From Macrolepiota albuminosa (taxonomy: Eukaryota > Basidiomycota > Agaricomycetes > Agaricales > Agaricaceae): 64,000 bases of DNA. A program made the position numbers and the translations under genes. The stretch is from the NCBI GenBank assembly GCA_027475525.1, contig JAMWFC010000105.1, positions 62,001 to 126,000 of the forward strand, written 5' to 3'. The notes under the pieces were generated by a model. The model ran no database searches. It saw nothing but the letters and a program-made list of their open reading frames with translations, and was not told the origin of the DNA. Each line of letters opens with the position of its first letter. The stretch's first letter is position 1. This document shows, piece after piece, positions 9,740-20,404 of the stretch.

Positions 9740-9822
9740 TAGTCATCTTTGATGTAGTGGAATATTATCAATGGGTATTCATTGTGTCTTGCATTAGGCC
9801 AGTTCGACTTCTGCTTAGTGCA
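9740..9822 (+). repeat. Second tRNA-like module, right arm
   Basis: A box TGATGTAGTGG at 9750-9760 and B-like AGTTCGACTTC at 9801-9811, spaced as in a tRNA. It shares the GTAGTGGAATATT core with the neighbouring module, so the two are tandem relatives. Twin in the left arm with the A box at 5055-5065. Confidence 0.45.
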
Positions 9823-10019
9823 ATAAACATTAAGACTTCTGCATTTTTGACCTGCTGAGCTAATTGTTATTAATATACTACACAGTATGATAAACAAAGT
9901 AAAGTTTGTCAAGCAATAAATCAAATTTCTTTTATAATTTAAATAGAGTCACATGATATTTATTTTCAGAACTTGCTTCGTGTAAAGTTCTCATCCATTT
10001 CTTTAATCCTCCATTCGCC

Positions 10020-10166
10020 ATGTCTAATGAAGAACTCCACCAACGAGTCATTAATGCAGATGTTCAAGTATTATACCTTGCTCTCAGAGGAGACCTGCAT
10101 CAACTCAAAGAACAGTTGAAGGACCTGGTAAAATGTAAGCACTCCTGCCTAATAAACATGCACTAA
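10020..10166 (+). CDS. Small unrecognised frame in right arm (48 aa)
   Basis: ATG at 10020 opens MSNEELHQRVINADVQVLY, a charged, helical 48-residue frame ending TAA at 10164-10166. A GTAAAATGTAAG near 10128 could be a splice donor, which would make this a first exon. It could be the start of a gag-like or other element protein. I do not recognise it, and an inverted twin lies in the left arm. Confidence 0.3.
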   Translation: MSNEELHQRVINADVQVLYLALRGDLHQLKEQLKDLVKCKHSCLINMH

Positions 10167-10202
10167 TAGTCGTTCTATAGACTGACATGTGGTTGATGGT
10201 TA

Positions 10203-10242
10203 ATTGCCTGAAAGCATGCCAGTAATGATTTGCCCTGGGTTG
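10203..10242 (-). pseudogene. gag: Fragment of element B gag
   Basis: The minus strand reads NPGQIITGMLSGN, matching NPGQIVTGTLSGN in the intact B element near 63,400. It is separated from the next piece by a C-type LTR. Confidence 0.8.
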
Positions 10243-10549
10243 TGTAAGGGCAACCTCTAGAGGCTGTGGCTAGTTACATAGCTAGCAGAGGGAGATCCAA
10301 AGTGTATTAGAGTATGTACTGACAATATCATAATAACTACTCACCTGGCAGAGGGAGGTCCAAAGAAAACAAGTCTAAGGATTCTTTATGCCAGGTTGGA
10401 CGCTTCTGGGGCCTCTAAAGCATGGGAAACAATTGTACAGTACAACAAAATCTTAAAAACTCAAAAATTGCCTACACAAACAATTGCGCAAATAAGAGGC
10501 CAGAAGAAATAAGGAGTGAAAGAAGGAAGAAATGAGGAGTCTCCTGACA
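10243..10549. repeat. Solo LTR of family C, copy 1 (307 bp)
   Basis: Begins TGTAAGGGC and ends CTCCTGACA. Flanked by GGTTG (10238-10242) and GATTG (10550-10554), a 5-bp duplication with one G-to-A change. It splits B gag. Compared with copy 2 at 27663 it lacks about 210 bp in the middle. Confidence 0.8.
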
Positions 10550-10645
10550 GATTGCGCCTATGCCATTCATCTACCCATTCCTGATAGGTTTTGAGTTCTG
10601 GGTAGTTCAGGATAATAGTGCCAGTGGTCAATACAACCTTGCTGT
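10550..10645 (-). pseudogene. gag: Fragment of element B gag
   Basis: Minus-strand VVLTTGTIILNYPELKTYQ followed by EWVDEWHRRN matches the intact B gag (IVLTTGATIPNYPDKKSFQ, RVDEWHRRNP). The piece ends at the D LTR border. Confidence 0.85.
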
Positions 10646-10844
10646 TGATGATGCCCAAATTGAGCTGAGCACTGCATGCACTATTACTAGTACCGCTACT
10701 TAGCCAATATAGCTTTGGGCATGCTAAGTGTGTATGAGAGTCCTGGACAGGTCCCAGAGAACACACAGTAAAAAAGAGGCTGGCAGCAAGGAAAGTGGAT
10801 GATTGGAGGCACTTGTATAAGGCTCCAAAACATGGCTACAGGAT

Positions 10845-10980
10845 GCTAAGAGTTGCTAAGGAAGGTTGCTAAGAGGTGCAGAAAAGGGTCGCTAAGAGGT
10901 GCTAAGAGGTGGAGAAGAGAGTCATTAAGGAAAAGCGCTAAGAGATGCAAAAGAGGGTCACTAAGAGGCACTAAGTGTTA
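10845..10980. repeat. Degenerate GCTAAGAGGTG tandem array
   Basis: About ten imperfect units of GCTAAGAGGTG / AGAGGGTCRCTAAGAGG inside the D LTR. Unit edges drift, so the count is approximate. Confidence 0.7.
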
Positions 10981-11241
10981 GCACTTAGAATGAGACAATA
11001 AAAAGACAAGGTTGCTTAGCAGATCTAAGCATAAAAGCCAAGCTGTAGTTGCAAGGTGCTAGAGAGAGAGAGAGAAAACTAAAGCAGAGTCCCCTTGCCT
11101 AACATGGTCAACAAGAGGTAGTCCATTGCATATGGTGACCAAAATGTTGGGATACGATCTCCACTGCCAAATTGATGCTGTACTACTAACAAAAAGTAAA
11201 TAATTATAGTGAAGAAAGTTAGCCGATGCTAAAAGGCTAAG

Positions 11242-11862
11242 TGTCAGGTTCTGCTGAGTCAGGGGCTTTCTGAGAAAGCAACACCCTTACAAGGCGGACT
11301 TGATCTACATGTACCCAGGTGTTTGGAACTCTGGACTGTGCTCCAGGGTTCAAGACGCAAACAGGGGATTCCCAGGATGAGGAACTTAGTCCGGGGATTA
11401 GGTGAAATCAAAAAGGATTAAATAAATAAGGTCAAGTCAAGAACTGGAGGTTCTAAGACAAGACCCAGTTAGTAAAGTTTAGGTCACGAAGTGCATACCA
11501 ATCTTAAGAGCATGCAAACAAATTGAGTGTGCCAGTCAAAGTGTGCCAGGGAGTGCATACCAATCAATCAAAGGGCATGCAAACAATTAAATGTAATATC
11601 AAAACTAGTAAATACAAGGAGGGGGCTACTCTATAAGTACTACGGGATTCTGAGATGTCTGAGGCAAGTTCCGAGAGGCATTGAGTGACAGAAAAGGACT
11701 GTATACCAGGGATTGTGCATGCAGGGCACATGATCAATTGGCATGGAGGTGGACTGTGATGCGTGATGTGTGATGGCCAGGTTGAATGGCATGATCCAAA
11801 GGGGCTCTGGATAGAGTTCCAGGGGTGTCCTGGGGTGGTTCCGGGCAGGAGAGGTCATGACA
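11242..11862 (-). repeat. 3' LTR of element E (621 bp)
   Basis: Plus strand begins TGTCAGGTTCTGC and ends GGTCATGACA. Collinear with 22333-23103, which holds about 150 bp extra near its right end. Confidence 0.9.
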
Positions 11863-11874
11863 TCACCCCCCCTC
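11863..11874 (-). promoter_or_regulatory. Polypurine tract of element E
   Basis: TCACCCCCCCTC on the plus strand, i.e. GAGGGGGGGTGA on the minus strand, abuts the LTR start TGTCATGACC. This is the plus-strand primer position and confirms that 11242-11862 is the 3' LTR. Confidence 0.85.
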
Positions 11875-12089
11875 AGCGCTGAGACCCTCTGAGGTGTGTG
11901 TTGCCAGTAGTTCAGACTGGGGGTCAAGCATGGGAATTGTCCCCCCTCCTGACACGTAGTGAAAAAAATTTTTACCATCAACTTGACATGTCACACACAC
12001 TGATGCATTTCCCAATGCCTCCGCCTACAAATGAAGTCACCCCTCTTGTCAAGTGGGAGGCCTGAGATGCCCAGTATTGGTGCCACCTG

Positions 12090-13420
12090 AATCGAGAGCA
12101 TGTGGCGGTGCTCATTCAGCAATGTGAGTGTTCTTGTGCTGTCCTGCTTGTCATGACTGATCTTTCTTTTTCAGAACAATGCGATATTCCTGTCCCAGAG
12201 GTGGGTCCTAGTCATCTCCTGAAGCCTGCCCCCAAGGCAGGCCCAGGTGGTTCTTCAGAGTCAGGCCCTAGTTGTCCTGCATCTACCTTTGTGTGAATGA
12301 CTGTCCGTTCTTCTACATAGCCTCACCTTGCTGCCCCCTGCTTCTGGCGGTCCAGGATGGCCCCAGGGACCATTTCTGTGGTCCCAGAGAACCAGCACAT
12401 CTTGTGGGCAATCATGTTGCAGGAGCAATTTGAGCAGGCTCTGGAGAGGCTTTGGGGTCTGCCTTCCTATGCCTGGTGCATTAGCAATGGGCTGGTAAGT
12501 AATCTCATACTTCTGATTCCACGGCTGACCTGGGCATCTAGTGTCTTCACTGTATCTGCCAGGTGGTCCTGTGTCTGTTTGAGGCCCCAGTCTCTTTGTC
12601 TCGGTGGGACATGTCAGTGTGCGAGGCATGTTGCCTCAATCATGAGCGCTGCCTGCCCTCTGGAACCCTGCTCCTGGCCTCCCCCCACATCTTTTTCCAG
12701 CAATCTTCTCTCCTCTGTCAGGGCGTCTCTTGAGGGTGGTGGATATAAAGGCATTGCAGGAGCATTCAGGGTGGGCCAAGTGGGGGCAGAGAAAGCACAA
12801 GAAGGGCCTGGAGAAGGAGGCTGAAGTTCAGGGGGTTGGGAGATGGCGCTCTGAGAGTTGGAGGAGGCCAGGGTTGCCCAGAGGGAGGTGGAGGCTGAGC
12901 TGGATGTCCTGAGGGCCTGGCTGGGGCAGGGGGTGGGGTTTCTGAAGTGGGCTTCCCTGAATCAGAGGCTAGTAGAGGCCTTGCACCAGGATATTGTAGT
13001 GGTGTGCATGGCATTGCTAAGTGAGTGTTCTCCTTTCCAGTCTGACTTTGGCTGATATTTTTAGGTTGGGCTTGGGAGCACTGTCTGCTCCTAGACAGAG
13101 TGGCTGTGGTGCTTGCATCCTTGTGGAAGAGGCAGCGTTTGGAGTTGACAACCCCCAGAGTGGAGTGGGGCCTTGACATGTTGGGGAGGATGGTGGCAGC
13201 CCACTGCCAGAGGAACATACCTACTCCTAGACCTTAGTTCAAGCAGGTGTTGGACAAGGATGAGCCACTCCCATCCTGGGATCAGCTGGCGGAGAAGGTG
13301 TCATGGAAGCATGGCCTAGGGGAGATGGGGGAGGAGTTCTGGGATTGGTCTGGAGAGGAGAAGAGGAGAGCGAGGAAGGTCCAGGGCCCTGGCATTAGGG
13401 GGTCCCATGTTTGTTTTCTT
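12090..13420 (+). pseudogene. Antisense accessory gene of element E with a Zn2Cys6-like cluster, decayed
   Basis: Lies between pol and the 3' LTR, on the strand opposite to pol. Three good introns are visible: 12124-12174, 12495-12541 and 13021-13064 (44-51 nt, GTRAGT starts, pyrimidine-rich ends). After the second intron, which is phase 0 relative to ATG 12357, the first codon is Cys, opening a cluster C-x2-C-x6-C-x15-C-x2-C-x6-C (CLHCICQVVLC, then CEACCLNHERC). The pattern is close to fungal binuclear zinc clusters. Frames are broken further on. The gene in element B has the same location, orientation and intron-cluster junction. Function unknown. Confidence 0.6.
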
Positions 13421-13689
13421 GTCTCATTGTTTTTTCTTTTTTTTTTCTTATTCATTGTTTCGACCTGTACTGTAGATAGTATAAGTATAGCAAAATGTGT
13501 ATACTTGGCCTCTTGAAGCTAGAAAAGTAAGTAATGTAAAGAAACAAGTCGAAAAGCTAGGAAGAATTGTTGGTCTTTTAAAAGTATTAGAAGAATGAAG
13601 TATAGAGATGGAAAACAGGAAATATATGTGGGAGTTGAATCCCTGTTAAGCTCAGAGGTGGGGGTTATGCCCACTACTGCCGTTTGTGA

Positions 13690-13890
13690 GTCCTGCACCC
13701 ACTTCCTGGATGCCATTGTTGGAAATCCCAGAGTTTGTCAAGGGCACCCTTGAGGTTTCAGTGTGGCTTCCAAGTATCGTCTTCCAGGCCATATCCCTTC
13801 CATCATATAAGGAAGTGGGGTCATCCACGGATGTTCTAGGAGTTGAGGTTGTAGTGATATTCGTTCTTGACCTCAACTGGGGAGGGCTCA
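13690..13890 (-). pseudogene. pol: Chromodomain at the end of element E pol
   Basis: The minus strand reads VEVKNEYHYN, three stops, WKGYGLEDDTWKPH, stop, NLKGALDKLWDF. The aromatic and WKGY-DxTW pattern is that of the chromodomain appended to chromovirus integrases, which directs insertion to marked chromatin. Four stop codons show it is dead. Confidence 0.75.
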
Positions 13891-15699
13891 GGGCATTGTT
13901 TGGGGAAGGGCTCTGGGAGGTGTTATTCCAGGAGGCGGATGTGAAAGACCAGGTGCAGACCTTTGAGTTTCAGGGAGAGTTTGATTTTGTAGGCATGGGA
14001 TGAAACTTTCTTCAAGATCTTGAATAGACTGAGGCGCTTGTGATCGAGTTTTAGAGAGGCCAGTGGGTGTGGAGATGACGTCGATCTAACCATACCTTTG
14101 TCCTGGAGGCCCAATCAGGAGTGTCCTCTCGCTTCTAGTCAGTGTGTTTTGTGTAAGCCTGGTTTGTGGTGTTGATCTCTTCCTGGAGGAACTTGTGAAG
14201 GGACCGGAGATCCTGGATGACTTCATGGGCAATATGCAATGGGATGTTCCAGAGCGAGAGTGTTAGTTAGGGGTGGTACCCTTTGTTGGCAAAGAAGGGT
14301 GATACTCCAGTGGCGGAGTGTGGCATGTTGTTGTAGGTGAACTCAGCCAGGGGGAGCTCAGTGTGCCAGTAGTCATCCTGCAGGTAGTTGACATACAGCC
14401 AGAAGTACTGCTTGAGAGACTAGTTGACCCTTTTAGTTTGGCCATCAGTTTCTGGATGGTAGGCAGTAGAGAGGTTAGTTTTTACTTTGAGGGCCTTACA
14501 CAAGGAGGTCCAGAACTTGGACACAAAGAGCGGGTTACAGTCAGAGATGATGTCGTCTGAGAGTCTATGCTTGACAAAGACATGCTTAAAGAATAGTCGG
14601 AAAGTCCAAGGTGGTGTCTGTAGTGTGGCAGAGTAGGAAGATGCCCTGTTTGGTCAGCCTACACACAACAATGAGAATGGCATCAAACCCTTCAGATTCT
14701 GGGAGTTCAACAATGTGAACTATAGATATGAAGGACCAGGAACATCATTCGACTAGCAAAGGTTTCAGAAGTCTGTAGGGCCAGTGTTGGGGGACCTTGG
14801 CCCAAAGGCAGGGTTTGCATGATTGAATGTAGCAGTTCACATCCTTTTTCAGTTCTGGCCAAAAGTAAGTCCAGGAGATGAGCTAGCCCTCAGGGTCTTA
14901 TGTATCTCAGGATGTCTCCAGAGTTTGTAGTCATGATGTTGGTGAAGGACATTGTATCAAAGTCAGGCGTGATCCAGGATGTAGATGTGACCATTTTGAA
15001 GGAGAAGTTTTTTGTTGGAAGACAAGGAGAAGGCAGTGTCTAGGTCAGTTCTATTGAGGGGATTGCAGGGGTCATGATTGGTGAAGTACTTGTCTTGGGG
15101 GGCACAGCAGATCTGGCTTAGAGTCCTTTCATCATTTAAAATCAGTACAGCATTCAGATGTTTGGAAGGGATCACCATATAATGGTTGAATGCATTGTGC
15201 TCTGCCTCAAATGACTTCTTGGGATAGATGTTGGGTCGCCGGGTGAGGGCATCAGATTTAGCTCTGAGTTGTCCTGGTGGTACTGGATCATGAAGTCATA
15301 TTCTGAGAGGATCTTGGACCACCAGGCCTGTCATCAACTAAGTTGCTTGTTCGTGGTGAAGTATTGCAGGTTGTTGTGATCTGAGTAGATCTGAATCCGG
15401 TGCCAGGCTCCTTCAAGATAGGCTCACTACTGTTTGAAGGCTTCAACAATGGTGAGAAGTGCCTTATCATAGATGTTGTAGTTGAGCTCGGCATTGATCA
15501 TAGACCAGGTGTAGAAGGCAACTGGCCAGGGTTCTCTGCCATTGGGTCTCATTTGCAAGAGAATTTCAGTGATGGTGTAGTCAGAGGTGTTGCATTCCAG
15601 AATGATCAGGAGGGCAGGGTCATAATGCCGGAGTACGGGGGAAATTGTGAAAGCTTTCTTGAGCAGGTTAAAGACACTCTGGCACTTACTGTCCCAGTT
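13891..15699 (-). pseudogene. pol: RNase H and integrase of element E
   Basis: Broken frames give RNase H near 15,600-15,420 (MRPNGREPWPVAFYTW, AELNYNIYDKALLTIVEAF), SDHNNLQYFTTNKQLS near 15,350, then integrase to about 13,920. The integrase C-terminal segment LDHKRLSLFKILKKVSSHAY with HLVFHIRLLE matches the GPF/Y-type module before a chromodomain. Frameshifts separate the parts. Confidence 0.75.
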
Positions 15700-17518
15700 T
15701 CATGTGACGTCCTTGCACGTGAGCCAGTTGAGAAGTTTTGTGATATTGGAGTAGTTGTCTATAAACCTCTGGTAGAAGTTAGCAAAACCCAAGAAAGATT
15801 GTACTTCCTTGATGTTCTGGAGTAATGGCCAGTTGACAATGGCTTTGACCTTGTGGGAGTTCATATGAACACCTTTTGGGAATACTATGATGCCAAGATA
15901 CTCAATCTCTTCCATGTGGAACAAGCACTTCTTGGGCTTGGCATAGAGGTTGTGTTCTTAGAGGCGTTCAAGGACTTGCCAGACATGCTTCTGGTGGTCC
16001 TCCTTTGAGTCAGAGTAGATGAGAATGTCATCCAGGTAAATGATGACAAAGATATTGCTTCATATCATAGAAGATGTCATTCATGAAGTATTGGAATGTG
16101 GCAGAGGAGTTGGTCATTCTGAAAAGCATTACGAGGTACTCAAACAGACCATACCGTGTGCAAAACGCTAATGACGCCAACTGTAGTTGGGTGCACTGGA
16201 CGTATACGCAGTACAACGCTGTCTCTAGCGCCTGGCATACGGGTTTGTGAGGAGTCCTGGCAGGGTCCCGGTGTGCTCAAGCAGAGGTGATAGGGCGATG
16301 CGCTAGATGATAGCGCCTCGGGTGCTACCTAGCAAGTGGTAAGCGTCGTAGTTTAGGAGAAGTTATAGAGAATAAAACGAATAGCGCAGCGTAGCGTGCC
16401 CGTAGGTGGCACCGTAAACGACGAAGACGAGATAGACAAAGCTAGCGCCGAACTTGGTGGCAAAGTCAGGCAACGCTAGCGCGATTTGAACGCTAAGTGT
16501 AACTGGGTGCTCAAGAGGTTACGATTCGTTTTTATATACATGGCAAGTAGCTAGTTTTTATACTATGCGCTACGGTATTTCCAAAATAAGTCCATTGACG
16601 GCGCTACCAATTAGCACTTCTCTTCGTGGCTGTAGCTAACGGCCACCTGTCAACAGCAACCTGCAGCACATGGGTGACGGCGACCAACGGCGACTCTAAA
16701 ACTACTTAGAAATGGTACGAGTTTGCTCACTTTTTGATGTAATTTAATTGGCCATGCCATCCTGGGGTATAGTCGGGAAATCCTCGACAGACGCCGTGAG
16801 CGCTAATTTTGGCGCTAAACATTGTACCATCTTTTGATAGATTTAAATGTTGGGTCTGCGTGTATCCTGTCTTGTCGTCATTGATTCCTTTAGACTTCTG
16901 ATTGAAGTGCCTCAGTGATTGACAGCGCCAATTGCTAACTTCTTTCAGTATTGATCGGGGTTTGGTCAGAGTCACCTCCCGCCATTGTGCTAGCGCTATG
17001 AGTTCTGAGCCTCCTTCATCCTTGGGATAGGTGAATGGAGTGTGCTGAAAGCTTGGTAGCTAGTGGTTAGGATAAATGTCTAAATCCTGTAGTCGGTTGC
17101 CAGAGCTAGAGCTGCTCTATATTCCCAACTGGTCGCTAGAGTCCTCAGTACGTCAAGTGTTGGTTGGCCTATAATGTCCCTTAATGCGCTTAGTCTGAGT
17201 AGAAGCCTATCAACACAGTTTTTCACTCATGTCCTGGGGCGATGTGGACATTATTGTAGCCAGAGCAGAGGTCAATTTTTGTATAAACCTTGGCACTGCA
17301 GAGTCAATCAACCAGATTGCCAATGAGTGGGAGTGGGTAGCAGTTCTTTTTGGTGATCTTATTGAGTCTCCAGTAGTTGACACAAAGTCAGAGCAAGCCA
17401 TTCTTCTTCTTGGTGAATAGACTGGAGCTTCAGCAGCAGAGGCCAAGAGGCAGATGAATCTCTTCCTGAGCATTTTGTTGAGGTAGTCCTGGAGGGCACA
17501 TAGTTTGGTTTCTGACAT
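15700..17518 (-). pseudogene. pol: Reverse transcriptase of element E, split by LTR A1
   Basis: Right part (17518-17217): MSETKLCALQDYLNKMLRK and, in a second frame, IDLCSGYNNVHIAPGHE. Left part (16164-15700): CTRYGLFEYLVM, FQYFMNDIFYDM, the YLDDILIY region near 16,030, then EEIEYLGIIVFPKGV and EVQSFLGFANFYQRFIDNY. The two parts join exactly across the solo LTR at 16169-17212, in the residues between HEWKTAF and CTRYG. Confidence 0.85.
16169..17212. repeat. Solo LTR of family A, copy 1
   Basis: Begins TAATGACGCC (expected TGATGACGCC) and ends GCCTATCA. Target duplication ACGC (16165-16168) / ACAC (17213-17216), differing by one CpG decay. Sits inside E reverse transcriptase. A TATATAAAAA element reads on the minus strand near 16,530-16,540. 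Confidence 0.9.
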
Positions 17519-17624
17519 GTTGTATATCTAGCATTTTGTTGAGATAGTTCTTGAGGGCACGTAGTTTGGTTTCCGACATGTTGTATACCTTGCCAAAGGG
17601 TGGCTTTGGGACTGGTTTCAGGGC

Positions 17625-18014
17625 TCAGAGTTTGGGTGTTGGGTCGCTTTCGAGGGCCCAGAGGTGTATGGTGGTCGTCAAGTGGTCCTTGAGTCCTGAA
17701 AACATCATGGTGAGTGTTCTCCAGTCAATGTCAGAGTTCACATCCTGCAGCCAGGGGAGCCCTAGTATGAGTGGGGTTGAATTGTGAAGCTGTGTAACCA
17801 GGAAGTCTGACGTGAATTTGAAACTGTTGTCCAGGGTCATGTGCCCTGGGTAGGACCTCCTGATGGGGCTGGAGGAGGAGGGGGTGCCATTGAGCCATTG
17901 TAGATTGAGGGGTTGCTCAAGAGGGTCATGGAGGAGATCAAAGGTGTCACTGACAAAGACCCTAGTGGCTCTGCTGTTGATGAGGGCCGATAACGGTCCT
18001 GGGGTGCCATCCAA
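17625..18014 (-). pseudogene. pol: Retropepsin of element E, active site lost
   Basis: Minus-strand frame of 129 residues with ALINSRATRVFVSDTF near its start and PLILGLPWLQDVNSDIDW later. In retropepsins the first motif is D-S/T-G-A; here Asp has become Asn and Gly has become Arg, both G-to-A type changes on this strand, so the enzyme is inactive. The hydrophobic-ILG motif typical of the family is kept. Confidence 0.8.
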
Positions 18015-18599
18015 CCTGGCATTGATGATGAAGGATCTCGATGAGCAAGACTGGAGCCCGGGAAATGTTGTGGTCCCATCTGGGGGGTTCCTTTGGGATT
18101 GAATCAGAGCTTGGAGAATTGGAGATGTTGAAGAGGAGCTGCTGGTTGTTGGTTGTTGGTTTCTGATTCAGGCAGAGGGTGAGGTGTTGCCAGTTGATGT
18201 GGAGATTGGTGTCCCAGAGCCAGAGGTGCAGAGGGGTGGAGTTTGGTCACCAGCATCCAGAGAGTGTGAGTTTGTCCATTAGGCATATGCACAAAATGAG
18301 TGATATCTCCAGCCGTGGAGGCATCTCCATTGAAGAGGCAAAGTCAGACAGGGATCAGGAGTTGTTGGGTAGGCTCCGGAGCAGTGAAAGACCAGGCCTC
18401 ATCAATAAAGTTGTCTGTGGCATCACTATCAACAAGGGTGTTGAGAGGGTCTCTGAAGGGGGTGATGCAGGTTTTCAGGAGAAGGGAGTGTAAGGAGTGG
18501 GAGGGTAGGTAAGCTGTGAGAGAGTCTTGTATGAGTGTCATTGAGCGTAGGTGAGAGACCAGGGCAGAGAAGATGTCGGGCTCAATTCTATAATTTAGT

Positions 18600-19335
18600 A
18601 TGTCTTTCAGGTCTAAATTGCCAGGTTGTTTTCCGAGTATTTGTAGGTGGTGTCTTCTCCCTCAAAAGTCCAGGTGGCATGTCCCATGGTCTGTCATTGG
18701 GAGCACTCAGAGATGAAGTGATCTTTCTCACCGCAGAGTATACAGACACTCTTCCTTCTCCATTGATCCTGCACATCCTTTGGGACCTTGATCCAAGGCC
18801 ATCTCTTCTTCTGGAGTTGGTTAGCCCAGAGGGCCTCTTCATTCTACTTATTGGGAAATTTGGGGTCATCCAGGTCTTTCAGGGGCTCATTGGGGCATAA
18901 ACTGTCACCAAGATCATTGACTGCCATGGCGGTGTTGAGCTAGGCCTGGAGGTGGGCACCACTGCCAGGGTTAGCATTGGGGAGACCACGACTTATCAGA
19001 GGGCAGCCACTGGAGGAAGGGGGTGGGCCAGGGTTCTGGTTCAGAAGATTAAAGTGTTCCTCAGAGGATCAGGGTGAGCCTCCTTATAAATTCCAGAGAG
19101 CCCAGAAGTTCAAGTATTTGCTGCAATCTTCTCAGTAGCATTGGTCGATTTGCATGACAAGGGCCTTGTATCTATCATAGGAGAGTTGTTTTGGAGTGAG
19201 TCAGAGAACGTCCTTGATGTGTTGTGGCAGTGCACAGCAGAGGGCATACCAGAGAGCACTATAATTCCAGCCTGTCTTGTAAGCTTCCTTTTTAAAACAT
19301 ACGATAAAAGTGGTGAAGCGTTCTTCAGAATGCAT
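18600..19335 (-). pseudogene. gag: Gag C-terminal half of element E with CCHC knuckle
   Basis: CILCGEKDHFISEC on the minus strand (about 18702-18745) is a canonical C-x2-C-x4-H-x4-C nucleic-acid-binding knuckle. Upstream, SEERFTTFIVCFKKEAYKTG at about 19,330-19,270 is capsid-like and joins across LTR A2 to the rest of gag. Stops and shifts throughout. Confidence 0.75.
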
Positions 19336-19339
19336 CCAG

Positions 19340-20400
19340 TGATGATGCCAACTGTAGTTGGATGCGCTGGACGTATACACAGTACAATGCTGTCTCCAGC
19401 GCTTGGCATGTGTAGTTATGAGGAGTCTCAATAGAGTCCTAGTGTGCTTGAGCAAAGGTGATAAAACAACGTGCTAGATGATAGCGCCTCACGTGCTACC
19501 TGGCAAATGGTAAGCGTTATAGTTTATACAAAGATATAGAAGAAAAGATGAATAGCACGGCATAGTATGCCCATAGGTGGCACCGTAAATGACGAAGATG
19601 AGATAAACAAGGCTAGCACCTGACTTAGTGACAAAGTTCGAGCAAGCTAGCGCAATTTGAACACTAAGTGTAACTTGGATGCTTAAGAGGTTACGATTCG
19701 TTGTTATGTACATCCAGAGTAGCTATCTTTTATACTATGTGCTACTATATTTTTAAAATGAGTCCATTTATGGTGCTACCAATTAGCACCTCTCCTTATG
19801 GTTGTAAGTAACAGCGACCTGTCAATAGTAACTGGTATCCATAGGGCAACGGCGACCAACGGAATTATAGCCCACTGGCCACGGCAACTCTAAATTGACT
19901 TAAACTTTGTAGGAGTCTGCTCACTTTTTAGTGTAATTCCAATTGGCCAGGCCTTGGCAGGGTATGGTCAGAAATCCTTGACAGACACCATGAGTTCTGC
20001 TGCCAGCGCTAGTATCAATTCTTGGTGAATAAAATGTTGGGCTAGAGTATATCTTGTTCCGTCGCTGCTGATTCTTTAGACTTCTGATTAAAGTGCCTCG
20101 TCCAATGGCAGCACCTAATGCTAACTCCTTTATGGAACTGATCAGGGTTTGGTCAAAGTTGTGTCTCCGCTGTCATGCTAGCACCCTGAGTCTTTGGTCT
20201 TCTAATCCTCCAAGGTCAATAAATGGTATATGCTGAAGGCTTAGTAGTGGTGGTTTAGACTGATAACCAGCGCCTATAATTGAGCGCTAAGGTCTGTGGT
20301 TTCCTGTGTCCAAGAAGATCGCTAGGGTCTCGAGTATGGCCTGTGTTCGTAGGCCTGTAGTGTGCCCCTTGATGCGCTCAGTCTGAGTATAAGCCTATCA
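19340..20400. repeat. Solo LTR of family A, copy 2
   Basis: Begins TGATGATGCCAACTG and ends AGCCTATCA with perfect 4-bp duplication CCAG (19336-19339, 20401-20404). Inserted in E gag between NNLFNL and WMHSEERF. Collinear with copies at 16169 and 25673. Confidence 0.92.
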
Positions 20401-20404
20401 CCAG

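Larger units (their letters stand above)
4613..10202. mobile_element. Composite bounded by 1,024-bp inverted arms
   Basis: Positions 4613-5636 are the reverse complement of 9179-10202 (coordinates sum to 14,815). I found only one mismatch (5632 against 9183) in the stretches compared. Outer ends are TAACCATCAACC and its complement. The centre holds a SINE, tRNA-like modules, LTR-like fragments and a tyrosine-recombinase element. The right side is embedded in the gag of element B; the left abuts element G. Its class is unresolved: a foldback or TIR element, or two inverted copies of an LTR-like unit. Confidence 0.7.
9179..10202 (+). repeat. Right inverted arm (1,024 bp)
   Basis: Mirror of 4613-5636. 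Contents in order: a 332-bp LTR-like segment, two tRNA-like modules (A boxes at 9566 and 9750), a 48-codon frame at 10020 and the outer end GGTTGATGGTTA at 10202, after which decayed B-element gag begins. Confidence 0.9.
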
